A stretch of 64,000 bases of DNA from Isoetes taiwanensis (taxonomy: Eukaryota > Streptophyta > Lycopodiopsida > Isoetales > Isoetaceae), in the NCBI GenBank assembly GCA_021234155.1, contig JAJEKV010000218.1, positions 372,001 through 436,000 of the forward strand, given 5' to 3'. This document shows, one piece after another, positions 1-11,551 of the stretch; within the stretch, counting starts at the first letter, position 1; every line of letters starts with the position of its first letter. The notes under the pieces are model-generated. The model searched no databases, had not been told where the DNA came from, and was given only the letters and a program-made list of their open reading frames with translations. Position numbers and translations under genes: made by a program.

Positions 1-2
1 CT

Positions 3-1041
3 GTTGAGCATAGAGTAAATGGAGGCCTGAAAGCACTATATAGCATGCAGCGTAAAAGTGGAAAAAAAAAGAAATATGGGACTTTAGCCCTGGCGTACAT
101 TATATATCAGTCTTTGGTCCAAACAGTTTTGCTCTATGGGTGTGAAGTATGGGGGCGGGATTATCTGTAGAATCTGGAAAAAGGTTGAGAAAGTACGAAG
201 AAGTTCTTGAGAGAGCGGTGGGTACTAAAGCTCAAACTCCATATGATATCTTTGCTTGTAGAGTGTGGCATGATGCCACTAGAGGCTGAAGCCCTATGCA
301 GAACGCTTACATATCTCTCTAAGTTGCTATTTGATATGCCAGAAGATAGCTTACCAAGGCTAGCATTAGAAGAAACAAGAGACAAGGGATGGTACTCAGA
401 TATTAGGGAATGGATGAGGAAGTGGGGGATGGACATTCATGATATACGTGAGAATAAGGGCAATCTAAGAGAGTGGGTGCATGAGCACCTCATTAGAAGA
501 AATTTGGAGAGTCCCAGGAGACAAAAAACATTTCTATAGACAGTATATAAATCCCACTCTCCAAGAGGCCAAATACCTCAAGGAAGGTGTGTCTTTTGGT
601 GCCAGACAGATGATAAGCAGGATGCGGCTTAGCTCCCATAGGCTTGGGGTTGAAGTAGGACGTTGGAGTAATATTCCCCATGAATTGAGATTTTGCAAAG
701 TATGCAATATGGGAGAAGTAGAAGATGAATTACATGTCATCGTAAGGTGCCCGTCATACTCGGGGGATTGAGAGATAAGTACAAGTATCCATTCAAACTC
801 TTTCTTTGGAATTCTTTGATATGCTGGACATCACATTGGGAAATACTTGAAGGAAATATTGATCTGAGAGAGAAGCAGTTAATGAGTATTAAAGATTGTA
901 ATGATATACATGATGAGAGATGGGAAGAGTCTAATGCATTCTTGTCGGAAGATGCATTAGAGGATATCTTTATAACGTTGAATATGTACATTGATCGTCT
1001 CATAGACCTGGTGGTCTACAGACGTAATAAATACAACATTT
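3..1041 (+). pseudogene. LINE ORF2 C-terminal remnant (copy 1)
   Basis: Three reading frames together give the end of a LINE polyprotein. Bases 3-170 read a stretch with LVQTVLLYGCEVWG, the post-RT thumb motif also seen in copy 2 (VVLYGCEVWA). Bases 207-539 and 481-771 continue through a region homologous to copy 2, including RMRLSSH and a zinc-knuckle-like C-x2-C...H...C near 697-752 (CKVCNMGEVEDELHVIVRC). The frame then continues to about 1,030. Stops and at least three frameshifts show it is dead. The catalytic RT motifs would lie upstream of the window. Confidence 0.8.
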
Positions 1042-1050
1042 CATTTCATT

Positions 1051-1204
<154 letters not shown>

Positions 1205-1215
1205 CCTGGAATAAG

Positions 1216-3317
1216 ATGAAAATGCAGAAAAAACAGGAATCTAATCTGCCATGGGAGATGTTGATTAATCATGTGCGCATGTTGTACCATAAACCAGGAA
1301 TACATGAGCTTGCACCCCTGCAAAAAGGCAATATGGGCAGCTTTTCTGTGGAGGACATTTGTGATGGTATTAGGCGCTTATCTAATGGTAAGGCAGCAGA
1401 CAATATGGGCTTAGTGGCTGAATTAATAAAATGGGCCGGGGATCCCATTGTAGAGTACATTACTCATATGTTCAATAAGGTGATACTACAGGGATTCCCT
1501 GCTGAATGGCAATGCAATAGAGTGGTGCCAGTACCTAAAGGAGGCAACAATTTAGATGTGAATAACTACCGAACAATTATGGTAAGTAACCTGTGGGCAA
1601 AACTGTTTGCTACTGTTGTAGAGGGGAAATTGAGTTCTTGGGCGGAGGAGAATAAAGTAAGAGCCAGGGGGCAAGCAGGTTTTAGGCCACGCCACTCCAC
1701 CACGGACCAGCTAGTGACTCTCCGGGCCATCTTAGAAAATGTGAAAGGGAAGAAGAAACCATTATTCTTGGCATTTGTGGATTACACTAAGGCATTTGAT
1801 ATGGTGCCGCGTGATAAACTATGGGCTAGAATGGAGGTTTTAAATGTCCCAATGGAATTGAGGGCAGCAGTGCGATGCTTGTATGATAAAGTCCTAGTAG
1901 AGCTATCTCGGCCATGGAAGGATATCTGCAAAGACCAGGTACACAGCAACATTGGTGTAAAGCAGGGTTTCCCTCTTTCTCCTACTCTATTCGGCCTCTT
2001 TATAGACGAATTAGAGGATTGGATTGTGTATAATGGTGGCCCAGGAGCTCCCTTGGCTGAGCATGTGATCTCCCTCTTGTTATATGCGGACGATGTGGTC
2101 TTAATAGCTAGGACTAAACAAGGGTTGGATACTCATCTTGAAATATTGGGTGCCTTTTGTGATAGAACTGGTTTGGAGGTGAATACATCTAAAACTAAGG
2201 TTATGGTGGTTGGCACCCGTGCAAAACATGTTTTCTATTATAAGGGACTCCAGCTAGAAACAGTAACTTCCTTCAAATACCTAGGGGTTATATTTGAAAG
2301 CAACTACAGATGGAACATGTGCATTGAGCAAAGATACAGTTTAAAGCCTTATGCGCGCTGCAAAAGCTATGTAAGAAGAATCACTTGTGGGATTGGACCA
2401 TGAAAAAGACACTTTTTAAGACTTTGGTCCAAACCGTTGTGCTCTATGGATGTGAGGTGTGGGCTCCCAGTGTTACAGCTAATCTGTGGCTCTTGGTTGA
2501 GAAGCTGCAAAAAAGATTTCTACATTCCGAACTAGGGGTCAAGTTGCAAACGCCCTATCCTATGATGTTAACAGAAGGAGGCTTGCTCCCGCTGGAATGT
2601 GAAGCAATATTGCACTTTGCGGGGTACATTGCTAAGGTCCGCCGTGGGGGGGATGACCGGTTACCGCATGTTGCAATGCGTGCCAGTAAGGAGAAAGGAT
2701 GGTACCATGATGCAGAATTGTGGTTGAGAAAATGGAACCTTAAAGTGGAAGATTTACTGGGCAGTAAAGAAGATGTCCGTAAGTTGGTAATAGACCGCAT
2801 GCATGGAAAAGTATGGAGGGCTCCCGAGACTAAGATGGCTTTCTATCACACATCCCTAAATCCACAACTTACAGGAGCTAAGTATTTATCAGATGGGATA
2901 TCATTGCATTTCCGACACGTGATGGCACGTATGAGGCTCAGCTCACATTATCTGAAGATAGAGACAGGAAGATGGCATGGGATACCTAGATCAGAGCGTA
3001 TATGTGAAATGTGTGCTGGAGAACATATAGAAGATGAGTACCACACTCTGCTCTGCTGTCCATCTTACGGGGATATCAGGCGTAGGTATGACATATGTGC
3101 GTTATCATTGCTAGATCTGTTTACGCTCCCAAGTAAGAAGATTGGCAATTTTATATCTGATGTACTTGAGCGTAGAGAAAGCTATACCAGGAGAGTGAGA
3201 TCTGATAGCAGTTACTCTAGTGATACACATTCAGAGAGTGAGAGTAGTACATCCACCGATATGATGTATGTTGCATTTTGTCGTCTTATAGGCCTGTTAG
3301 GCCTCGACAAGACGTAA
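1216..3317 (+). pseudogene. LINE reverse transcriptase with C-terminal zinc knuckle, one frameshift
   Basis: Reverse transcriptase of LINE copy 2, split over two overlapping frames (1,216-2,403 and 2,385-3,317). RT motifs are intact. Motif A is FVDYTKAFD (residues 187-195), motif B is GVKQGFPLSP (247-256), and the catalytic motif C is YADD (290-293) followed by the KYLGV thumb region. The second frame carries VVLYGCEVWA and a C-x2-C...H...C knuckle (ICEMCAGEHIEDEYHTLLCC, about 3,000-3,060). Reading back in the second frame shows homology to copy 1 as far as about 2,340. A single indel near 2,330-2,340 therefore explains the break. The endonuclease domain is absent. The stop at 3,315 lies inside the 3' module. 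Confidence 0.88.
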
Positions 3318-3332
3318 TAAACACTTCACTTC

Positions 3333-4324
<992 letters not shown>

Positions 4325-5172
4325 GATCCCATCGATACGAGACATCGGATCGCCATTCTAGAATGGGACGAGCATGCATGTCTTGCATGCATGCGGGCGG
4401 CGCATGCCCGTTCTGGTTGGGAGTTCGCTATTTTAGGCGCGTTTCGGCATCCACGTCTCATCGACGCTTTCTCTTCTCTCTCAGCAGTACCTCTTTCTCT
4501 TTGAATTATTTCCAGGCAGGGGAGGGGCTTCTTCCTGCATGGTTTAGCCAATTTGGCGTTTCTTTCATGCTATTCTTTTCCGGCCTTTAGCCTTCGTCCT
4601 GTGACCTTCGTCCTCGATCCTAGTTTGTAAGGAAGTTCTCTGGTATTCGGGCGGTTTGTTGGTTTCTTGCGAGTCCCATTCTAGAATCCCATCGATACGA
4701 GACATCGGATCGCTATTCTAGAATGGGACGAGCATGCATGTCTTGCATGCATGCGGGCGGCGCATGCCCATTCTGGTTGGGAGTTCGCTATTTTAGGCGC
4801 GTTTCGGCATCCACGTCTCATCGGCGCTTCCTCTTCTCTCTCAGCAGTACCTCTTTCTCTTTGAACCCACCCTCCCCCCCTTCTTTGTTTATTATATTTG
4901 TCGCGTGGCACGCGCATAATCAGCCCCTCCACTCTGGGAGGTTTGTTTTGTTTCGTTTTTGTGGTATTGGTGATGTGCAGGTACAGGTTGGCGAGCGGCA
5001 TCTGTTTCGACTTCTCCATTCGTGGGTTTTTGGGAGCGATTTCTCTGCCTTGCGTTTCGTGAGTAGTTCGCATGTGTGCGGCTACCCACTATCCACCATT
5101 GTAGAAAATCTACTGAGATGAATGAGAAGCCTATGGGCGGTTTGTTAGTTTCTTGCGAGTCCCATTCTAGAA
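4325..5172. repeat. Tandem pair of elements bounded by ATTCTAGAAT
   Basis: Two copies of the same block lie head to tail: 4,356-4,685 (about 330 bp) and 4,715-5,172 (about 458 bp). Each begins ATTCTAGAATGGGACGAGC and ends GCGAGTCCCATTCTAGAAT, giving a terminal inverted repeat of about 15 bp (ATTCTAGAATGGGAC). Each is preceded by CCCATCGATACGAGACATCG. The first about 150 bp are almost identical, including the GCATGCATG palindromes and GGGCGGCGCATGCCC, while the middles differ. Short reading frames in both are mirror copies and unlikely to be coding. Probably a small non-autonomous element plus a tandem duplication. Confidence 0.6.
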
Positions 5173-5173
5173 T

Positions 5174-6690
5174 ACAAGACTTAGTTTGAAGGGAAAATGT
5201 TCAAATACTATATGTAGAATAATGTGCACGGTAGAATATTCAAAGAAAAGTCTCTAAGCCTCACTATTATTAATATTCAAAGAAATGTCTCTAAGCCTCA
5301 CTATTATTTTGTCTTGACATGTGTAGTCTTAAGAACATAGTTTGTGCTAAATATTAGCATAAAGAGAAATAACGTTCATGCACTCTCTCAATGAGATTCA
5401 AATTAGTGAAACATCATGTATCACAATCTTTAATCCATTTTCAATGGTCTGAGTTGTCATGCTTAGTTGACAACTGCAAGCTAATGCATGGATTCATTCA
5501 ACAAGACTTACCCACCAGTTTTACACGGTCAAATATTTTGCTTATCTCATTTTCAGCCACATCTGCCTTTCTTACATCTGAAGAGGTCATTCCCTCAGAA
5601 AAAACTAAACCATCCAAATCATAGCACTAAGTATCCTGAATAGTACTAACTTTAAGAGCTTAGCAATGAACTGCTACTTTTTTCAAATAATTACTAATTG
5701 TCATCAACACTAATTAACTTGAGTCTACTGTCTGTAAAATAGCAAATGATTAGCATGTCATGCTAAATAGCGACTAACTTTTTCTAACTTAGCATGAACT
5801 TCATCTTCTTCTTAGTAACCGCTAATAACAATAATTTGAGCAAGTGTAGCACCAAATTTGCATTGTTAATGTAACCTGCTACTTAGCAAATGTTGCCTGC
5901 AAACATAGAACCAAATCACTAACTCGTACACAGCACATACTAACTAGCAAATATTGCCTGCAAAACATAGTACCAATATAACATGTTAGCATAATTTACT
6001 AACTGACAGCTGTTGCCTGCAAACATAGCACCAAATGCTTAACTCATTAGCATCAACTACTGAACTTGCAGGACCAATTACTGCATTGTACTTTCTGCTG
6101 ATGCCAAGCCCAAAAAATTCTAGCTTGAAATATCACACTAATAAAGAGATGAATCAAAGCGAGACGGAATACAATCCTCCACACCTGCTACATTAACCTT
6201 TGTCCTCAATATAGAATGAAACCATTTCCATATTATTTACCATTCCTGAAGATTTGTCAACAAAGATTAGATGCTTACCACTGGAACAACTTTTCTTGAG
6301 TCTAAGAATTTGTTCAGATGAGCAATTTGATCCGAGGTCTTCACCAAGTAGGGTAATGGGATCTTGATTGAGGCTTTTCTTGAATCTGATGATTGGAAAT
6401 CGATTGTTTAGAATGGTACAAACAACCGAATTCGATAATTACTGTTGTGGAAGCAGCACAATCACATCAATTTAATTTGGCTAGTTAACCAAGCAGGATA
6501 ATGGGATCTCGGTTGGGGCTTTTGTTGAATCTAATGATTGACAATTGATTGTTTAGAATGGTACAAATAACCGATTTCGATAATTACTGTTGTAGGAGCA
6601 TTACAGTCACAACAATTTGATCCGGCCAGTTAACCAAGCAGAGTATAGGGATCTCGATGGGGAGTAGCTATGTTTCTGAATCTGATCCAA
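5174..6690. repeat. Dispersed repeat, copy 1 (Helitron empty site)
   Basis: From ACAAGACTTAGTTTGAAGGG onward this is near-identical to 11,515-11,551 plus 13,477-14,844. It is non-coding and contains several degenerate units of TTGCCTGCAAACATAGCACC (5,880-6,050). Compared with copy 2 it lacks about 130 bp near 5,600 and lacks the Helitron inserted in copy 2. It is therefore the unoccupied site at 5,210/5,211 (ACTA|TATG). Confidence 0.8.
6340..6690. repeat. Tandem repeat, about 147-bp period
   Basis: Two full units and part of a third start at about 6,340, 6,487 and 6,634. Each begins ACCAAG-AGGGTAATGGGATC and continues through GATTGTTTAGAATGGTACAA and CGATAATTACTGTTG. The other copy of this dispersed repeat (near 14,740) has only one unit, so the expansion occurred after duplication or was lost there. 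The 390 bp after it (6,691-7,081) hold nothing I recognise. Confidence 0.75.
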
Positions 6691-7081
6691 GAAACTCCAA
6701 GAAAGAAGGAAAGGTTCGACGGTTTAGGATCCCATGGGCGGGATTTAGTGCTAAAATAAAATTTAAAAATTCAGTTATACCCCGTTAATTACGCTATTAT
6801 TTAGGGCTAAAAATGGCGTCATTTATGCCACCGTAGCGTGCGAGGACTCCAAAATAAAGTACCCCAAAATAAAGTTCTATAGCTAGATACACCGAGGATG
6901 AGGAATTAACAGTGTTGCAAGCATAAATGGCTTTACAGTTGGTGAAAATTCGTACTGTGTCTTCTTTTGTGCCATGTAATATGTTTTAAATGCTAAATGA
7001 TAAAAAAACATAAATTCCAAAGTCAATGGAAATCTGGTATGTGTATATTGAAATTCTTGTATATAATTAACATATAGCAAA

Positions 7082-7720
7082 CTTCATGAGCTTCCTGAAG
7101 GAATACATAACACAAAAGATTGGACCATGGATACATGGGAACATGCTGAGGTTGACTTTTCAAAAGATCACCTTAGCTGGCCTGCTAGACATAAAATAGC
7201 TCTTGGTACTGCAAGGTCTTTATCTTTGTTGCATCATGGTTGTTCTCCTCCAATTGTGCATTCTAGTGTGAAGTCAAGCAACATATTGCTAGATGCAGAA
7301 TATGAATCACATTTGGCAGCCACTGTTATTGCATGACTATTCGCCATGAAGGAAGGGGAGTACAAATCAGGAGACATAGAGAGCAAGGATCTGTCAGCGA
7401 AGGGCGATGTTTACAGCTTTGGAATTGTACTGTTTGAGCTTGCCACTGGGAAAGGAAATTATGCTGATAAGCTGATTAACTGGGTAAAGACCTTAATTCG
7501 TGATAAATGCAATCACATGCATTAGATCCAAGGCTTTTAAGCGAAGAGTCTACTGAGGAAATGCTCGAAATGTTGCAAATTGCATATTTATGTACTGCTG
7601 AGTGCCCTTCGAAATGAACAACAATGCAACAGGTTGTTGGCTTTTTGAAAGACTTGAAGAAAGGCTTGAAGAAAAACCAAGCAACTGTATCTATTGCATG
7701 TATCATTGTATTCCCTAGTT
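7082..7720 (+). pseudogene. LRR receptor-like kinase fragment (kinase domain)
   Basis: The translation resembles the intracellular kinase domain of plant LRR receptor kinases of the At2g24230 type. It reads LHELPEGIHNTKDWTMDTWE, then HKIALGTARSLSLLHHGCSP and SNILLDAEYESHLA. After a stop it continues with AKGDVYSFGIVLFELATGK, then ALDPRLLSEESTEEMLEML and IAYLCTAECPS / TMQQVVGFLKDLKK at the C-lobe end. The catalytic HRD is replaced by HSS (HSSVKSSNILL), most of the activation loop is missing and several frames are needed. No introns are evident. This is a dead fragment; the family assignment is by motif memory. Confidence 0.75.
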
Positions 7721-8629
7721 TTCCTCCTTAAGTATGATATATATGGATGTTGGGATTCTCAATTCTAAGTTGACGAATTTGAGGGCCAACATGTTGTGTA
7801 CATGGGCATTGCAATGTGACAAAAATATTGTTTGGAATTGGAGATTGCTGTGGCACATGCATTACATGTTGTCTTATGCATTCTAAGTGAATGAAAATTG
7901 TGTTTTTCAGGTATTGGCTTTTCAGGCTTGGAAGTTATACAGCGTTATACAAAGGTCGGTACAAGGATTTTTTTGTGTTTGTTACTTCATTCATATCTTG
8001 TAGACTCGTGATTAAGTCAAGTCTACTAGACTTTTTGTCCATATCCAACCGTCCTTTCCTCTTTTTTCTCATATGTTTACTATTGCTGATTTTGCAGCAA
8101 GCAAGGCTTCACATAGGAACTAGTCTGGTTTCCTCAAGCATAAAAGAAAGAAATATTTTTTTGGAAAATTAAGCGTCAAAAGTAAAGATAGACATATCTA
8201 CATCTTTCACTAGTAATCTCTTGGAATGAGAGTTCTTTTAGAGCAGACATCTAGTAGTCTTGGATAATCCATTAATGGCATTAGCTATTCCATTAAGCAG
8301 ACATCTATAGTTGCAAGAAAAAATTTCTAAACCATCGTACATGTATAATTACAGTCACTATGCAATATGCATATAGCATATGCTATGTTAATGGTCTATG
8401 GTTCCATTAATCCACGCTAAAGCATTATGTCTTTGAGGAAGATTCGGCTTGGATTATTTCTATAGATTACTAACCGTGCTACTTTTTAGCAGGAATGGCA
8501 GGTTGTGATTACTCCTTCGAGGAACATTTGGCTTGGATTTATTTGATCTATTATCATTTTTTGACATGAATCTTAACATTGGCAGTCGCATGTTATTGGG
8601 CATTGCATAGTTATGGTAGTTATAATGCT

Positions 8630-8660
8630 ATGGTTCTCTTCTTATATAGAAGAGAACCAT
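8630..8660. repeat. Perfect hairpin, 13-bp arms, 5-nt loop
   Basis: ATGGTTCTCTTCT is followed by TATAT and the exact reverse complement AGAAGAGAACCAT. The arms have no mismatch. No larger inverted structure surrounds it, so it is too short for a plant miRNA precursor. It may mark a vanished small element or simply be a palindrome. Confidence 0.8.
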
Positions 8661-10741
8661 CATTCTGGGGAAAGGGACGTCTATTTTGACGTACGCTATT
8701 TTGGACGTAGGAGTCATCTTTAGCCTGAGTTTTCTTTGGCACATGATTTCTTTAGCTCTGTCTGCTATATATTCCTGTAGCTTCCAAGCAATTCTCGTCG
8801 GCGTTTCCTTTGAGCTGAAATCTCCTTGTTCCAGTGTTACCCTACAGCTTGGTCTTTCATTCAGTCTGCTTTGCTCTCTCGGCGCTCCGGATGGATTGGG
8901 CTCGGAATTGCCAGCTCTTTTAAGGGTCCGCGGTATTCTTGCGGTCCGATTCCTTAACACCAATGGGCATTACGCGATCTTTGGCTTGCCTTGTTCTCTC
9001 AAATTTGTTCGTACTAGTTTGTTCTATCCCTTGCCGCCTTGCCTGCGTTCTTCCGCTCTATCCCTTTACGCTTTTACGATCCGCCATGTTATCACGCTCT
9101 ATCCTTTTTACCTTTCAAGACGTTCTTCTACTCTATCTTTTTTCGATTCGCCATTACATTATACGCTCTATTTTTTTCTGCTCGGCCATGATAAATGCTT
9201 TCTGTCCTTTTCTTATTTTTACGCCGCCATGGTTTCGCGAGGGTTTACGCTTTCTGCTCTATCTCGCCTTCTTCTATCCTTTACGGGGCTCATCTCTTGT
9301 GATTCACATGCGCCCGGTTTAAGCCATATTCCTCCTTATATCATCATTCTATTTTTACGATTACGCTCTCCTTTTTGATCGGCAAATGCATAGGTTCTTA
9401 CCTTTGCTCCCTTTCCGGTGAGTGTTTCGTCCCCTCTCCTCCCTCCGCAAACCCATCCGCATCTTCTCTTTCCCTGCTCCCATCGGCCGCCGGATCTGGC
9501 CTGTTTCTTTTTTTGGGGGATACCGGGTCGCCCGACGAAGTTGGGTAGTCCGGGTTCGGTCCCGTATCCCAATGTCCCCCTCCCTCCCTTTCTTCGTGTT
9601 TTTTTTTTTCTTAGGTAGGTTTTTAAAGTTTGGTTTTCGACGGTCTAGGGTTTTTTGTTTAGGTTGTGGTTTTTTGTCCTGTTGTTGGTTTTAAAGTTCG
9701 ATAGTGCATGTGTGTTGTTAAGGTAGGGTTGGGGTTTTGGTCTTTTCCGTGTTATGTGTATGATCTCATGACCTTTTTTTGCATCGCATTCGTATTGGGT
9801 TCCTAGATTACGCATTACTACTAAAAGCCATGGCTCGGACGTGTTTGCTCATATTCATGCATTAGGTTTTAAAGAGCATCTACTTCCCTTTTCACTTGTC
9901 TCTTTATTCAATTTGTTATGCTACGTCTCTTGCCCCTTTTTGTCTTATTATAAGATTCTTAAGCATTATTTTGTGTATGCACAATTGCCATTATGATCTA
10001 GTTCTCACGGTCGAGTGGTTGGGGTTTTGCCTAGCTAGGGTCGGTTTTGGGATTTGTTTCGATTCTTTTTCGTTTTCACCTTGGTTGTCAATGGTGTGTT
10101 TGCTTTTTGTTGGTTTCGTTATTTGTCTTTTCCTTCCTATGTTTTTTCCGGGTTTTTTTTTTCTGTTTTGTCCATGCGGTTCTCACTCCTTTTGTTCTTT
10201 TAGTGACCATGTGTGCTCAATCTACTCTCCGGAGCTTTACTCACGCCCCACCGATCTTGAAGCGTAACCCCCCTCCGTTGCCCGCCATCATACCACCGAA
10301 TACCTCTGTTCCGTCTGACCCAGCACTTTTCTTACCTTTCCCATTTGAGCTGAATTCTCCTTGTTGCCTGCGCACAGCTTGACCGACGTTTATCACTCTT
10401 TCTGACTGAACATCCTTATTTGTCTTCTTCATCAGTTTACGTCCATTTACACTCATCCTAATTAGAATGTTGTATTTAGATTGCAGCATCCTCTTTGTTA
10501 CATGACTTCATATTATGCAAAAGCCCAGTGTTATAAAGAAGTCGCGGTTCAAATAGACTTTTGGAACTTTATAGAATGATTACATATTGTTAGAGAATCA
10601 TTCTATTGTGTAGGTGGTTTGTTGTCATAGAGGCTAGAGTTCAAAACCTCATCAAAGTGGTCTCGCAACTTCCATCTCGATTAACCATCTTCAGGAAAGC
10701 AATGGGTACGGTTTGGGAGCTTTTTCCTTGTTTGCCTCACC

Positions 10742-10857
10742 AAAAGCATAGGATTGCCTTGCGTGCCTCATCATGCACCGTATGGTATCTGATCATATGC
10801 AAAAGCTAAAGATTGCCTTGCGTGCCTCATCATGCACCGTATAGTATCTGGATCATT
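10742..10857. repeat. Tandem duplication of about 57 bp
   Basis: AAAAGC, then GATTGCCTTGCGTGCCTCAT and CATGCACCGTATGGTATCTG, are repeated once head to tail with only a few differences. No coding sense in either copy. Confidence 0.8.
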
Positions 10858-11130
10858 TGCCTTGCTTGTTTGTCTTGTTCTTGCTTCTACAAGGTTTATA
10901 TTTCATATGTGCAAGTTCTTTGTTTCTAGTTCCAGTTCCAAAGTGGTTTGTCTGGATTTCACATCCTTAAAGCAGCGTGTAGTGTTGGATCATCGCAAAA
11001 GTTTTTTCTCACTCTGTTTGTCTTGTTCTTAGCCTTTATAAGGTTTTCTTTCCAGGTGCGAAAGTTTCTTCGCTTGAATGTGCTAGGACTTCTTTTCTTG
11101 AAGGTTGATGCATGGGGGGTTGGTTATGTT

Positions 11131-11205
11131 CGAGGTCTTAAAAAGGATGAATTACGAGGTCTTAAAAGGATGTTAAAGGGATGATTACGAGGTCTTAAAT
11201 GGATG
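11131..11205. repeat. Short tandem repeat ACGAGGTCTTAAAAGGATG
   Basis: Three imperfect copies of CGAGGTCTTAAAAGGATG occur within about 75 bp. The 11,206-11,504 stretch that follows shows nothing else. Confidence 0.6.
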
Positions 11206-11514
11206 GTTACAATAGTTTCTATGTGGAGATTGATTACTCTCGTCCTTGCCTCCTTTTTACCGGTTCTGTGTTGAGATTGGTCCGTCTACTCCTTACCTCA
11301 TCTTTCCCTTGGTTTGACGCCATGCGTAGGTCAATTGTGCCACTTTTTTATAACATTGAACCTTTTGTTATAAACATTATAATAAGGGATCCTTGTGCAT
11401 AATATTATTACACATTAATAACCACAGGTCTTGGTGCATAGCATTAATAACAAAGAGTCATGGTGCGTAGGTTGGTTTTGCCTAGGTTGAGTTTGGTCCA
11501 TCTCATTCTAGAAT

Positions 11515-11551
11515 ACAAGACTTAGTTTGAAGGGAAAATGTTCAAATACTA
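11515..11551. repeat. Dispersed repeat copy 2, left part
   Basis: Matches 5,174-5,210 (ACAAGACTTAGTTTGAAGGG through CAAATACTA). It stops exactly where the Helitron begins and resumes at 13,477. Confidence 0.85.

Larger units (their letters stand above)
7730..11504. other. Intergenic, T-rich, no supported gene
   Basis: About 3.8 kb, strongly T-rich on the plus strand between 8,680 and 10,400. Open frames such as 8,686-9,378 reflect this composition: Phe/Leu/Ser-rich, with no recognisable domain. A segment of about 40 bp, TTTGAGCTGAA-TCTCCTTGTT, occurs at both 8,810 and 10,344, hinting at an old duplication. No RNA gene seen. Confidence 0.5.

Noticed and set aside
8628-9378. Long frames on both strands near 8,686-9,378
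   Set aside because: T-rich, Phe/Leu/Ser-biased translations with no motif. Likely compositional.
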